Source: Chloroflexota bacterium (GTDB lineage: Bacteria; Chloroflexota; Anaerolineae; UBA4142; SHND01). From it: a stretch of 64,000 nt of DNA. A program made the translations under genes and the position numbers. The notes beneath the pieces were generated by a model that searched no databases, was not told where the DNA came from, and was given only the letters and a program-made list of their open reading frames with translations. Shown piece after piece: positions 31,906 to 40,907 of this stretch (position 1 is its first letter; the number at the start of each line of letters is the position of its first letter). The DNA lies in the NCBI GenBank assembly GCA_004295045.1, contig SHND01000058.1, positions 1 through 64,000 of the forward strand, given 5' to 3'.

Positions 31906-33414
31906 CTATGCGCGTTTCGCGCCCGCCATGTAGAGACCTAATTCTTCGACCGGTGTAGTGGGCGGCAGCACACCGACGATCTCGCCTTCGTACATCACCG
32001 CGACGCGGTCCGAAAGAGCGATGACTTCTTCCAAATCTTCGCTGATTAAAAGAATCGCGGTGCCGCGTGCGCGCTGTTCGATGAGCCGCCGGTGAATGTA
32101 TTCCGTCGCGCCAATGTCCACTCCGCGCGTCGGCTGCGCGGCGAGCAAAAAGCGCGGCGCGCGCTCGAGTTCGCGCGCGAGGATCAGTTTTTGAATGTTG
32201 CCGCCCGACAGCACTTTGATCGGCGTTTCAAGCGACGGTGTTTTCACTTCAAAATCGTTCACCAGCCGCGCGGCAGTTTGATTGACGGCGGAAAAATTAA
32301 AAAAAGTGTAGCGCGAGTACGGCAGCTGGTCGTGCGTTTCGAGAATTGCATTTTGCGCGACCGAAAATTCGCGCACGACGCCCATGAGCATCCGCTCTTC
32401 GGGAATGAACGCGATGTTAGAATGAATAATGTGCGCGGGCGAATGATTGGCAATTTCGCGCCCCTCGCTCGTGATACTGCCCGTCGTGGCGCGCCGCAAA
32501 CCTGCAATCGCTTCGGCGAGTTCGCGCTGCCCGTTGCCCGAAACGCCCGCGATGCCGAGAATCTCGCCCGGACACACGTGCAGCGAAAGATTTTTTACGG
32601 CGGGCAAATTCTTGTCGCCCAGCACAGTCAGATTTTGCACGCGCAAAATCGGTTCGGTTTCTTGCGCGGCTTGTTTCTCCCAACGCGTGATGACTTGGCG
32701 CCCCACCATCATCTGCGCCAGCTCTTGCTTGGTCGTATCGCGCGTCGCCACCTCGCCGACAACGCGTCCGCCGCGCAGCACTGTGACGCGATCGCTGATT
32801 GCCATCACTTCTTGAAGTTTGTGCGAAATAAAGATCAGCGCGTGTCCATTTTCGCGCAAACGCCGCAGGATGTTGAAAAATTCATCCACCTCATTCGGCG
32901 TCAGCACTGCCGTCGGTTCATCGAGGATGAGCAGCGACGCATTGCGATAGAGCGCTTTGATAATTTCCACGCGCTGCTGCTGTCCTACCGCCAGCTGCCA
33001 CACGTACGCACTCGGATCAACCTGCAAGCCGTACTGCTTGGCGAGTTCCAACATGCGGCGGCTGACGACATCCAAGTCGGTCAGCGGTCCGCGCGACGAT
33101 TTCAACCCGAGCGCGACATTTTCCACCACCGTAAAGCCGGGCACGAGTTGAAAGTGTTGATGGATCATGCCAATGCCCTGTCGCAGCGCGTCGTTGGGCG
33201 AACTGATTGTCACTGCTTGATCATTGATGCAAATCTCGCCTTCGTCGGGACGATACATCCCGTACAAAATTTTCATCAACGTAGATTTGCCCGCGCCGTT
33301 TTCGCCGAGCAGCGCGACAATTTCCCCTGCGTTGACGCGCAGGTTGATGTGATCGTTCGCCAAGACGCCCGGAAAGCGTTTGGTGATATTTTTCAACTCG
33401 ACGGATTGAATCAT
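31906..33414 (-). CDS. ABC importer ATPase (BMP/nucleoside type), two nucleotide-binding domains
   Basis: 502 residues from the ATG at 33414; a longer frame would translate tandem repeats. Two ABC domains: the first has GENGAGKSTLMK and LILDEPTAVLTP; the second has GVSGNGQREL, LSGGNIQKLILAREL and AQPTRGVDIGA. The second Walker A is altered, as usual in this sugar/nucleoside family. It energises the permease pair at 35100-37162 with the BMP lipoprotein at 33499, importing purine nucleosides or bases into the cytoplasm. It sits directly upstream of xanthine dehydrogenase. Confidence 0.94.
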   Translation of the reverse strand: MIQSVELKNITKRFPGVLANDHINLRVNAGEIVALLGENGAGKSTLMKILYGMYRPDEGEICINDQAVTISSPNDALRQGIGMIHQHFQLVPGFTVVENVALGLKSSRGPLTDLDVVSRRMLELAKQYGLQVDPSAYVWQLAVGQQQRVEIIKALYRNASLLILDEPTAVLTPNEVDEFFNILRRLRENGHALIFISHKLQEVMAISDRVTVLRGGRVVGEVATRDTTKQELAQMMVGRQVITRWEKQAAQETEPILRVQNLTVLGDKNLPAVKNLSLHVCPGEILGIAGVSGNGQRELAEAIAGLRRATTGSITSEGREIANHSPAHIIHSNIAFIPEERMLMGVVREFSVAQNAILETHDQLPYSRYTFFNFSAVNQTAARLVNDFEVKTPSLETPIKVLSGGNIQKLILARELERAPRFLLAAQPTRGVDIGATEYIHRRLIEQRARGTAILLISEDLEEVIALSDRVAVMYEGEIVGVLPPTTPVEELGLYMAGAKRA

Positions 33415-33419
33415 AACGC

Positions 33420-33505
33420 CGCTGTACAGCGTACGATAGTGCGATAGAGTGACAAACACTCGTCAGCCATCGCACTATCGCACACGAAAACTATCGTACT
33501 ATTGC
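33420..33505. repeat. CACTATCG tandem repeats between BMP lipoprotein and ATPase genes
   Basis: 8-bp GATAGTGC-type units and their inverse copies, reaching the last codons of the BMP gene. Confidence 0.8.
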
Positions 33506-34557
33506 ACTCCCGTCTTGATGCTGCCATCAATAATTCCCTTGATGGTATTGTCTTGTAAGGCTTTGACATCATCGGGCAGTTTGAACGCGGGATTATTGAC
33601 CATCCTCAACCCGCCATTTTCGAGAGTGAGTGTAAAGACTTCACCGCCACGTTTTCCTTGGGCAATGTTATTCATGATACCTTTGATGGCGAGTGTCCAA
33701 TCATACACTTGACTAGAAACGACGATGTTGGGCGCGAGCGAACTTTGGTCAACGTCGTTGCCGAACCACAACACATTCTTGTCTTTGGCAACGCTGACCG
33801 CGCCGACCATATTCTGCGATGTGCCTGCGAGTGCATCCGCGCCAGACGCAATTTGCGTTTGCGCGGCTTGCGATGCGGCAGCCACATCACTGAACGAATT
33901 CACGAATACAGTTTGCGCCTTAATGTCCGGTTTCGTCGCCTTTGCGCCCGCAACAAATCCGTCACCGGTCAACTTGCCGTCACCGACAGGCAACGGTCCG
34001 ATGTAGCCAACGGTGCCACTCTTGGAAAGTGCGGCAGCCATCACACCTTCGACATAACCACCTTGGTCGGAGGCAACCGTGTACGCGAAAATATTCTTGA
34101 TGCCCTTGGACTCGAAGGTGTCTACCGCCGTACCCCATGCGAATGATTGATTGGGGAAATCGGGCGCAATGTCCGCCAGTGATGCGCCGTATTGCGAACC
34201 GTGCCCGATAATCAAATCATAGCCCTTGTTTGCATAATCGCGAATTGCGGCGGCGGCATCGCTCACATTGAACATGTTTTCGGAATAGACAAACTCGAAT
34301 TTGTCTTTGCCCATCTCGTTTTGAACATTCACCAGCGCATCGTACATGCTCTGGCTGAACGACAAATCATTTTTCGCGCTGGGCATCAAGAGCGCCACGC
34401 GGAATGGCTTGGTGGCACCGCCAGATGCCGTCGTGGGCTGCGCGGACGCGGGGGTAGGTTGGGCAGGCGCCGCAGTCGGTTGAGCTGTCGGCGCACACGC
34501 GACTATCGCGAGCAACGTTACTAGGCATAACGCGAAAAACATGAAACGAACTTTCAT
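33499..34557 (-). CDS. BMP-family substrate-binding lipoprotein of nucleoside ABC importer 1
   Basis: 352 residues. Lipoprotein signal ending LLAIVACAP, then a Thr/Ala/Pro/Gln linker to about residue 45. The BMP (PnrA/Med) fold shows DLIIGHGSQYGASLADIA, GGYVEGVMAAALSKSGTVGYIG near 165, and WFGNDVDQSSLAPNIVVSS near 265. An AAAGGAGGATAAG ribosome site predicts strong translation. Lying among purine genes, it most likely binds purine nucleosides or a related heterocycle outside the cell. Confidence 0.94.
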   Translation of the reverse strand: MKVRFMFFALCLVTLLAIVACAPTAQPTAAPAQPTPASAQPTTASGGATKPFRVALLMPSAKNDLSFSQSMYDALVNVQNEMGKDKFEFVYSENMFNVSDAAAAIRDYANKGYDLIIGHGSQYGASLADIAPDFPNQSFAWGTAVDTFESKGIKNIFAYTVASDQGGYVEGVMAAALSKSGTVGYIGPLPVGDGKLTGDGFVAGAKATKPDIKAQTVFVNSFSDVAAASQAAQTQIASGADALAGTSQNMVGAVSVAKDKNVLWFGNDVDQSSLAPNIVVSSQVYDWTLAIKGIMNNIAQGKRGGEVFTLTLENGGLRMVNNPAFKLPDDVKALQDNTIKGIIDGSIKTGVQ

Positions 34558-34623
34558 CTTATCCTCCTTTAGGATATGTTGTTTATGTGCAGGACTGAAC
34601 TGTCCTGCGCGTCTGATGACGCC

Positions 34624-35097
34624 TTATTTCCAAAATCCCTCGTGAACTTGTGCGGCTTCGATTTCGATGGCGGGACCCTCAACCCGAATCGCGCGCTGTC
34701 CATGCGCAAACAAATCGCGGCACGGCAATTTTAAGGTTGGGTTTTCTGGATGGGCACCCGTCATGCTGTACAAATTCTGTTCACTCAACGCGTACACAAC
34801 GCGTCCGACATTGCCCCAATAAATCGCGCCCGAGCACATCGCGCAGGGTTCACAGCTGCAATACATTGTGCAGGACGCGAGAAGTTCGGGTTCAAATTTC
34901 GACGACGCCAAACGCATCAAATTGGTTTCCGCGTGACCCGTACAATCGCGATTGGTGACAACCGTGTTTTCGGCTTCGAGCAAGACCATGCCGTTCGCAT
35001 CGGTCAGCAACGCGCCAAACGGATGATTGCCGTGGGTGCGAGCGCGTGCTGCAATGTCAATCACTCCGCGCAAATGTTGTAAATCTAACTCGTTCAA
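34624..35097 (-). CDS. Nucleoside/guanine deaminase-like zinc enzyme
   Basis: 157 residues, the length of Bacillus guanine deaminase. Cytidine-deaminase fold with zinc ligands in TGHAETNLMR (His near 54, catalytic Glu) and CEPCAMCSGAIYWGNV (Cys near 82 and 85). NHPFGALLTD matches the N-terminal substrate loop. The gene is nested in the importer operon between permease and BMP genes, so a role in converting imported guanine (or another aminopurine) to xanthine, the substrate of the dehydrogenase downstream, is likely. A tRNA adenosine deaminase role is less likely because the tRNA-binding C-terminus differs. Confidence 0.85.
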   Translation of the reverse strand: MNELDLQHLRGVIDIAARARTHGNHPFGALLTDANGMVLLEAENTVVTNRDCTGHAETNLMRLASSKFEPELLASCTMYCSCEPCAMCSGAIYWGNVGRVVYALSEQNLYSMTGAHPENPTLKLPCRDLFAHGQRAIRVEGPAIEIEAAQVHEGFWK

Positions 35098-35099
35098 TT

Positions 35100-36035
35100 T
35101 TACTCTCCTCGCTCAAATGGTTTCGTCAACGCGGTCGGCTGCGTAACAATTTGGCGCGCAGCAAAAATGAGCGCGATGATCGTAAGCACATACGGTAGCA
35201 TGCCCGCGATATCGGATGGGAGCCCAAGTCCCAAGGTTTGAATCCACAATTGCAGCGCACTCACCATACTGAACAAAAGCGCACCAAGCATAATGCGCAA
35301 AGGACGCCAGCCGCCAAAGTACACCAAAGCAACGGCGATGAATCCCAAACCGCTTGTCAAATTCTGTTGAAAGATATTCAACAGCGCAATCGAAAGCGAC
35401 GCGCCCGCGATGCCCGCCATCGCGCCGCCAAAGGTAACCGTCAAATAACGCACGCCCGCTACGCTGATACCCAGTGAATCCGCTGCTTCGGGCGTTTGCC
35501 CCACCGCGCGGATTTTCAAACCTATCGTTGTCTTATTCAAGGCGAACCACGAAAACGGCACAAAAAGAAATGCGCCATACACCAAGATGTTTTGTGAAAA
35601 GAGAACTGGGCCGAGTACCGGCAAATCACTCAAGAAGGGAATCTGCAAACTCGGAAAACCATTGACGGGCGTCGGTGTACCGATGGTGACGCGAAAGAGC
35701 AAGTCCGAAAGTCCTAGTCCAAACAAATAGACGCCGATGCCACTGATGCCTTGTTCTGCTTTGAGCGTGATGCTGATGAACGCCATCAGCAACCCCATCA
35801 GCGCGCCCACAACGATCGCGACGGCAAGTCCCGCAATCAAATTTCCCGACGAATAGACAACATAGTATGCCGCGAACGCTGCGACAAGCATGATGCCTTC
35901 GACGCCGAGATTCAATACGCCGCTGATTTGTCCAAACATTTCGCCGAGCGCGGCATACAAATACGGCGTTGCCAAGAGAATTCCGGATGTGGCGATGCCG
36001 ATGAGTACCGCGGGCGCGAGTAATTGCAAAATCAT
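35100..36035 (-). CDS. ABC importer permease (BMP/nucleoside type), subunit 2
   Basis: 311 residues with about nine membrane segments. The permease motif LGEMFGQISGVLNLGVEGIM near residue 30-49 and IRAVGQTPEAADSLGISV near 176 (EAA-like coupling loop) are typical. It overlaps the larger permease gene by 4 bp and is followed after 2 bases by the deaminase. Together they form the membrane channel of importer 1. Confidence 0.93.
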   Translation of the reverse strand: MILQLLAPAVLIGIATSGILLATPYLYAALGEMFGQISGVLNLGVEGIMLVAAFAAYYVVYSSGNLIAGLAVAIVVGALMGLLMAFISITLKAEQGISGIGVYLFGLGLSDLLFRVTIGTPTPVNGFPSLQIPFLSDLPVLGPVLFSQNILVYGAFLFVPFSWFALNKTTIGLKIRAVGQTPEAADSLGISVAGVRYLTVTFGGAMAGIAGASLSIALLNIFQQNLTSGLGFIAVALVYFGGWRPLRIMLGALLFSMVSALQLWIQTLGLGLPSDIAGMLPYVLTIIALIFAARQIVTQPTALTKPFERGE

Positions 36036-37162
36036 GATGGCGTTATATCCGATTGAATTGTCGTTGCAGTTGGGTCTTGCACGAGCGGTTCCGCGATGGC
36101 ACGCCGTGTTGCGCGCCGTTTCGCCCAGATCTGGCTTGACACGACAAAAATTACCACCAACCCATCGAGCATCGTCACAAAGGCGGAAGGCACTTGTACG
36201 GTTCGTTGCATACTGTTGGCGCCAGTGAGCAACGCGCCAAAGAGAAAGGATGCGGGAATCGCGCCGAGCGGATGCAGACCACCGAATAACGCTGCAACAA
36301 TGCCATTGAACCCTGCATTACCGGTGAAACCGGTTGCGCTGCCGTCTGTAAAGAGGCGATGATTGACGCCCAACACTTCGACCGCACCTCCCAAGCCTGC
36401 CAGCGCACCGCTCAATGCGATTGCTAAAATTTGATAGCGCCCCACGTTGATGCCCGCGTATTCGGACGCAATGACATTGTATCCCACCGCGCGAATACGA
36501 TAGCCAATGGTTGTCCGCCATAGCAAAATATACACGAGGAATGCGACAATGACGCCGAGCAGAATGCCTGCGTGCAAGCGCGTGGGGATGAGACGCGGCA
36601 AATCCGCGGTGAGAACAAAGCGTTCCGTTTGCGGAATGTGAATGGCATTATCAAGCTCGGTCGGATCCATCAATACGCCGTGCAAGAGGTAATTCATAAA
36701 TAAAACCGCAATTGCGTTGAGCATGACCGTACTCAACACTTCGTTGACTTTGAACTGTGCTTTAAGGAAACCTGCGATGGCAGCCCAGAATCCGCCCGCC
36801 GCAAACCCCACTGCGAGCGCCAAGGGAATCAGAATAATCGAAGGAAGCTCTCGAAACGTAAGAACGACAGCGGTGGTACCGAGCGCGCCCATCACCAATT
36901 GTCCTTCGCCGCCGATATTGATGACACCGCCGCGATATGCGATACAAATGCCGATGGCAACAAACAAAATCGGGCCAGATTTGACGAGTGAATCCGCGAT
37001 TGCGTTGGGACTTCCGACGGCGCCTTCCAGCATCGCGATATAAGCTTCGACAGGATTTGCGCCCAGGAGCCAAATAATGACTGCGCCGACCAGCAGTGCA
37101 AGACTACCAGCAACGAGTGGGACGAGTATAAAATTGTACTGTCGAGGATCGAATCGATTCAT
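36032..37162 (-). CDS. ABC importer permease (BMP/nucleoside type), subunit 1
   Basis: 376 residues, about nine membrane segments. Motifs YRGGVINIGGEGQLVMGALG near residue 78 and RAVGYNVIASEYAGINVGR near 223 are the family coupling region. It starts 27 bases after the GntR regulator gene and overlaps the second permease by 4 bp, so the importer genes form one operon led by the regulator. Confidence 0.93.
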   Translation of the reverse strand: MNRFDPRQYNFILVPLVAGSLALLVGAVIIWLLGANPVEAYIAMLEGAVGSPNAIADSLVKSGPILFVAIGICIAYRGGVINIGGEGQLVMGALGTTAVVLTFRELPSIILIPLALAVGFAAGGFWAAIAGFLKAQFKVNEVLSTVMLNAIAVLFMNYLLHGVLMDPTELDNAIHIPQTERFVLTADLPRLIPTRLHAGILLGVIVAFLVYILLWRTTIGYRIRAVGYNVIASEYAGINVGRYQILAIALSGALAGLGGAVEVLGVNHRLFTDGSATGFTGNAGFNGIVAALFGGLHPLGAIPASFLFGALLTGANSMQRTVQVPSAFVTMLDGLVVIFVVSSQIWAKRRATRRAIAEPLVQDPTATTIQSDITPS

Positions 37163-37189
37163 TGGATTCTCGAAAGAATCAAGCGTCCC

Positions 37190-37921
37190 TTAAGCTTCTG
37201 GCAAACGACGCGTGAGTTTGAGCCGCAGGAGCCGATTGTGAAAAAAGGAAATGGTTTTGGCGACGGGCTGATGCTCCGTGTTGTAAATGAGTTCTTGCAA
37301 TGATAACAGCGCAATGGGTTTACGTCCCAATTTAAGACGGCGTGTGAGCCACGCAGGCGGCAGCAGCGGGATGAGTTCGCCAATGCTGTACGCCATGCGT
37401 TCGCGAGTGCAACGCGCCAACAATTCGTGAATCGGAAGCAAAAGGTCTTGCGAAGTGAGCGACTTTTGAAAAAGCGCTTGAGGTAAATACGAATTGAGGA
37501 GGATCACCGGCGTTTTGTTTGCGCTAAACATTTTTTCTGTGACGAGGACAGAGGCATTTTTTTTGAGTTGCAGTTCGCGTGTGAGATCACCCGACACAAC
37601 TTCATGCCTCGATTGGAGCAGCGTGACTGTCGGGGTATAGCCGTGTTCTCGAATCATTTCCTGATAGAGTACAAAGTTTTCGAGATGCGTCTTGACGAGC
37701 GGTGTTGCGGCGGCGAAGGTGCCTGCGCCCTGCCGTCGTGTGATGACGCCCTCCATTTCGAGGCGGCTCAACGCGTCGCGGATCGTCGTGCGGCTCACGC
37801 CCAACTCGGACGCCAGCGCTGCTTCCGAGGGCAAACGCCCGTCGGCAAATTCCGCACGCAGCACGCGGGCTTTGAGATGCGTTTTGACCTTGAGAGCGAG
37901 GGACGGATCACGAGCGAGCAT
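37190..37921 (-). CDS. GntR-family regulator with UTRA effector domain
   Basis: 243 residues. Winged helix at residues 8-75 with LPSEAALASELGVSRTTIRD and LSRLEMEGVITRRQGAGTF; a UTRA domain at 85-235 binds the effector (for this family often a sugar, amino acid or nucleoside-like ligand). As first gene of the importer/purine run it likely senses an imported purine or a breakdown product and controls its own operon. A candidate operator lies in its leader. Confidence 0.93.
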   Translation of the reverse strand: MLARDPSLALKVKTHLKARVLRAEFADGRLPSEAALASELGVSRTTIRDALSRLEMEGVITRRQGAGTFAAATPLVKTHLENFVLYQEMIREHGYTPTVTLLQSRHEVVSGDLTRELQLKKNASVLVTEKMFSANKTPVILLNSYLPQALFQKSLTSQDLLLPIHELLARCTRERMAYSIGELIPLLPPAWLTRRLKLGRKPIALLSLQELIYNTEHQPVAKTISFFHNRLLRLKLTRRLPEA

Positions 37922-37944
37922 AGAAAATTCGTCGGGTGATATGG

Positions 37945-37955
37945 TTGTATGACAA
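37945..37955. promoter_or_regulatory. Candidate GntR operator
   Basis: TTGTATGACAA is a TTGT-N3-ACAA inverted repeat that matches the general GntR half-site layout (GT-N3-AC). It lies between the -10 element and the start codon of the regulator gene, where binding would block transcription. Confidence 0.5.
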
Positions 37956-37959
37956 GTGG

Positions 37960-37988
37960 ATTAAAACATAGCAAGCGAACGCTGTCAA
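37960..37988 (-). promoter_or_regulatory. Sigma-70-type promoter of the importer/purine operon
   Basis: On the minus strand, TTGACA (37988-37983), a 17-base spacer, then TTTAAT (37965-37960). It is placed about 40 bases before the GntR start codon. Confidence 0.65.
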
Positions 37989-38058
37989 CAAGTACAAGCA
38001 CGCGGCAACAATTTTCGTTCAGTTGAGAATGTGACGCTAGGGTTACTTGTCCTCTCTT

Positions 38059-40830
38059 TTACGGGACAAGCTTTGTTGGCGTGGCGATGACCTGCGCGCG
38101 CCGCTGACGTTTGCGCCACCATTTTTCCAACTCTATCGCAAGCAGCACGACAACCCCAAGCACGAGGCAGACGAACAGGTCGGTCGCCGTCAGAGGCACC
38201 GTGCTGAGTACGCTCTGCAAAAATGGAACGTACAACACCAGCAGCTGCGAAACCAAAACAATCCCGCACATGAGAAGGAGGAGGGGATTGGAGAGAGGAT
38301 TCAGTTTAAAGACAGAAGTGTCCGAAGAGCGCACTGCCAACGCCTGAAAAATCTGTGCAAAGGCAAGAGTGGTAAAGATCATGGACTGCCACTGCGGGAC
38401 ATTGAGGTAAATGTCATAATAAAAGCCCACGCCCAACGCAAGCACCGCAATCAAGACCCCCACCCAAGTCACATGAAAAATCGCCGGGCGGTCCAATACC
38501 GGCGCCTGCGGCGAATAGGGCGGGCGCGTCATGACGCCGCGTTCGGCTTGTTCCACGCCGAGACCGAGCCCGAGTAATCCATCCGTCAACACATTCAGCC
38601 ACAACAATTGCAGCGGCAATAACGGCACTGCCGTACCAATAAAGGGCGCGAGCAGCATGACGCCCACTTTGCCAATGTTGCCCGCGATGCTGAATTTGAT
38701 GAATTTGCGCAGGTTGTCGTAAATGACGCGTCCTTCTTCAACGGCGGCGACAATCGTCGCAAAATTATCATTGAGCAAAACAATTGCAGACGCTTCTTTT
38801 GCGACATCTGTTCCTGTAACGCCCATCGCAACGCCTACGTCTGCCCGACGCAGCGCGGGCGCGTCATTCACGCCGTCGCCGGTCATGGCAACAATATTGC
38901 CGCGATTTTCCAGCGCCTGGACAATTTTCAATTTGTGTTCGGGTGAAACGCGCGCATAAACGGAAACGTGATCCACCAGCTGCGCCAAATCGTCAACCGA
39001 CATTTTTTCCAATTCGGGTCCCGAAACCGCGCGCGCGGCTTCATCTGCAATCCCCAACTGTTTTGCAATTTGAATCGCCGTGAGCGGATGGTCGCCCGTA
39101 ATCATGACGGGACGAATGCCTGCGGTCTTGCATGTCGCCACAGCATCGCGCACTTCGCTGCGCGGCGGATCAATCAGCCCCAACAAACCAACAAAGATAA
39201 AATCGCTTTCCTCCAAGGTTGCTGTGTCGCTCGGGCGATATGCCGCACCCAACACACGCATCCCGCGCATTGCCAAATCTTGATTCGCTTTCAGGATGCG
39301 CGCGCGCGTTGCTTCGTCCATAATTTCTACGCGTCCATTCATCCACACCCGATTCGACTCTACCAGCAAACCGTCAATATTGCCTTTGGTGAATTCCACA
39401 AACGGCTTGTTTTCAAAAACGCGCGCCACAATATCTGCGGCTTGCTGCGCGTAGAGGCGCGTCTCGTGAAGAGTCGTCATCTGTTTGCGGTCCGAATCGA
39501 AAGGCAATTCTGCCACACGCGGCAGCGCCTGCTCCAAATCCGATTTCCACAAACCGAACTGCGCCGCCGCAACGACCAACGCGCCTTCGGTTGGATCGCC
39601 GAGCGCGCGATATTTTTTCTGCTCCTCCCCTTCCGCGCTCAAGACCGCGTCGTTACACAACGCTCCGGCAGCAAGCAACAATGTCAATGCCTGCCCTTCA
39701 CGAATGCCTTGGTCTGCCGAAAGCCCTTGCGTATACGACACGAGCGATGGCGCGTTTCGCACCAACTCTTGATCGAGTTCCACCCGATGACCTGCAACAT
39801 CGAGCGCAATCACGGTCATTCGATTTTCGGTCAGCGTCCCCGTTTTATCTGAACAGATCACGGTGACCGAGCCAAGTGTTTCTACCGCAGGCAGTTTGCG
39901 AATCAACGCTTGCCGCTCTAGCATTCTCTGCGCGCCGAGCGCGAGGGTGATGGTTACAACCGCCGGTAATCCTTCCGGCACCACAGCGACCGCAACACTC
40001 ACCGCAGTCAACAAGAGATGCGACAGTGAATCGCCGCGCAACAAGCCCAATACGACAATCAGCGCCGCAACCGCGATGCCGACGATGGCGAGCATCCGTC
40101 CCAGTTGATCGAGTTTTTTTTGGAGCGGTGTTTGTTCGCCGCGCACATCAGAAATGAGCTTGGCGATATTGCCGAGTTCGGTGTTCATTCCCGTACCCGT
40201 CACCACCGCTTTGCCGCGCCCGTACGTGACGACCGTGCCCATGTACAACATGTTGCGGCGATCGCCGAGCGCAAGTTCCGGAGTGGTCAATGCGTTCGCT
40301 GTCTTCTCAATCGGTTCGCTTTCGCCCGTTAGCGCGGCTTCTTGGATCCGCAGATTGACGCTTTCGACGACGCGCGCGTCCGCCGGCACCAAGTTCCCTG
40401 CTTCGAGCAAAACGATGTCACCTGGCACCAGTTGGGTCGAAGAAATTTCGCGGACTTGTCCGCCGCGAATCACCCGCACAATCGGGACAGCCAATTTTTT
40501 CAACGCGGCAATGGCTTGTTCGGCGCGATATTCTTGAATAAACCCCACCAGCGCAAAGAGCAAAACGATCACGCCAATCGCAATCGTGTCCTTGTACGAG
40601 CCGAGCAGCGCCGCCACAACCGCCGCGCTGATGAGGATCAAGACCATCGTCGCTTTGAATTGGTCGAGAAACATCCAGATGGGATGCCGCGCCCCAGTCT
40701 CTTGCGTAGCATTCGGTCCAAATTCCTGCAGGCGCTTTTCCGCCTCTTGGTCGGACAAGCCCGTTTGGGCGTCACTATTCAGTTGTAACAGAACGGCTTG
40801 TGTGTCGAGTTGATACAGTTGGTCGCTCAT
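38059..40830 (-). CDS. P-type cation-transporting ATPase (P2A, calcium-type)
   Basis: 923 residues from the ATG at 40830; an upstream in-frame codon would add 11 residues. It has an N-terminal cation ATPase domain (LQEFGPNA), TGES near residue 178, PEGLPAVVTITLALG (ion-binding helix 4), the phosphorylation site CSDKTGTLTENRM near 328, and MTGDGVNDAPALRRADVG near 615. The C-terminal six-helix domain is complete. It should pump Ca2+ or a similar cation out of the cytoplasm. It lies downstream of the MFS gene and is not linked to the purine genes. Confidence 0.94.
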   Translation of the reverse strand: MSDQLYQLDTQAVLLQLNSDAQTGLSDQEAEKRLQEFGPNATQETGARHPIWMFLDQFKATMVLILISAAVVAALLGSYKDTIAIGVIVLLFALVGFIQEYRAEQAIAALKKLAVPIVRVIRGGQVREISSTQLVPGDIVLLEAGNLVPADARVVESVNLRIQEAALTGESEPIEKTANALTTPELALGDRRNMLYMGTVVTYGRGKAVVTGTGMNTELGNIAKLISDVRGEQTPLQKKLDQLGRMLAIVGIAVAALIVVLGLLRGDSLSHLLLTAVSVAVAVVPEGLPAVVTITLALGAQRMLERQALIRKLPAVETLGSVTVICSDKTGTLTENRMTVIALDVAGHRVELDQELVRNAPSLVSYTQGLSADQGIREGQALTLLLAAGALCNDAVLSAEGEEQKKYRALGDPTEGALVVAAAQFGLWKSDLEQALPRVAELPFDSDRKQMTTLHETRLYAQQAADIVARVFENKPFVEFTKGNIDGLLVESNRVWMNGRVEIMDEATRARILKANQDLAMRGMRVLGAAYRPSDTATLEESDFIFVGLLGLIDPPRSEVRDAVATCKTAGIRPVMITGDHPLTAIQIAKQLGIADEAARAVSGPELEKMSVDDLAQLVDHVSVYARVSPEHKLKIVQALENRGNIVAMTGDGVNDAPALRRADVGVAMGVTGTDVAKEASAIVLLNDNFATIVAAVEEGRVIYDNLRKFIKFSIAGNIGKVGVMLLAPFIGTAVPLLPLQLLWLNVLTDGLLGLGLGVEQAERGVMTRPPYSPQAPVLDRPAIFHVTWVGVLIAVLALGVGFYYDIYLNVPQWQSMIFTTLAFAQIFQALAVRSSDTSVFKLNPLSNPLLLLMCGIVLVSQLLVLYVPFLQSVLSTVPLTATDLFVCLVLGVVVLLAIELEKWWRKRQRRAQVIATPTKLVP

Positions 40831-40907
40831 GTTCCATCGTCTGCCAAATATTGGAATACCCAATCTACGCGATAGAGGGGGCGATGGGCGTTAGAGACTA
40901 ATAAAAA

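Noticed and set aside
31906..33459. Longer start for importer-1 ATPase at 33459
   Set aside because: The extension is encoded by CACTATCG repeats; MIQSVELKNITKRF from 33414 is the normal family start.
34624..35097. tRNA-specific adenosine deaminase (TadA)
   Set aside because: The operon context and overall length and C-terminus fit guanine-deaminase-like enzymes better; TadA's tRNA-binding helix is not evident.
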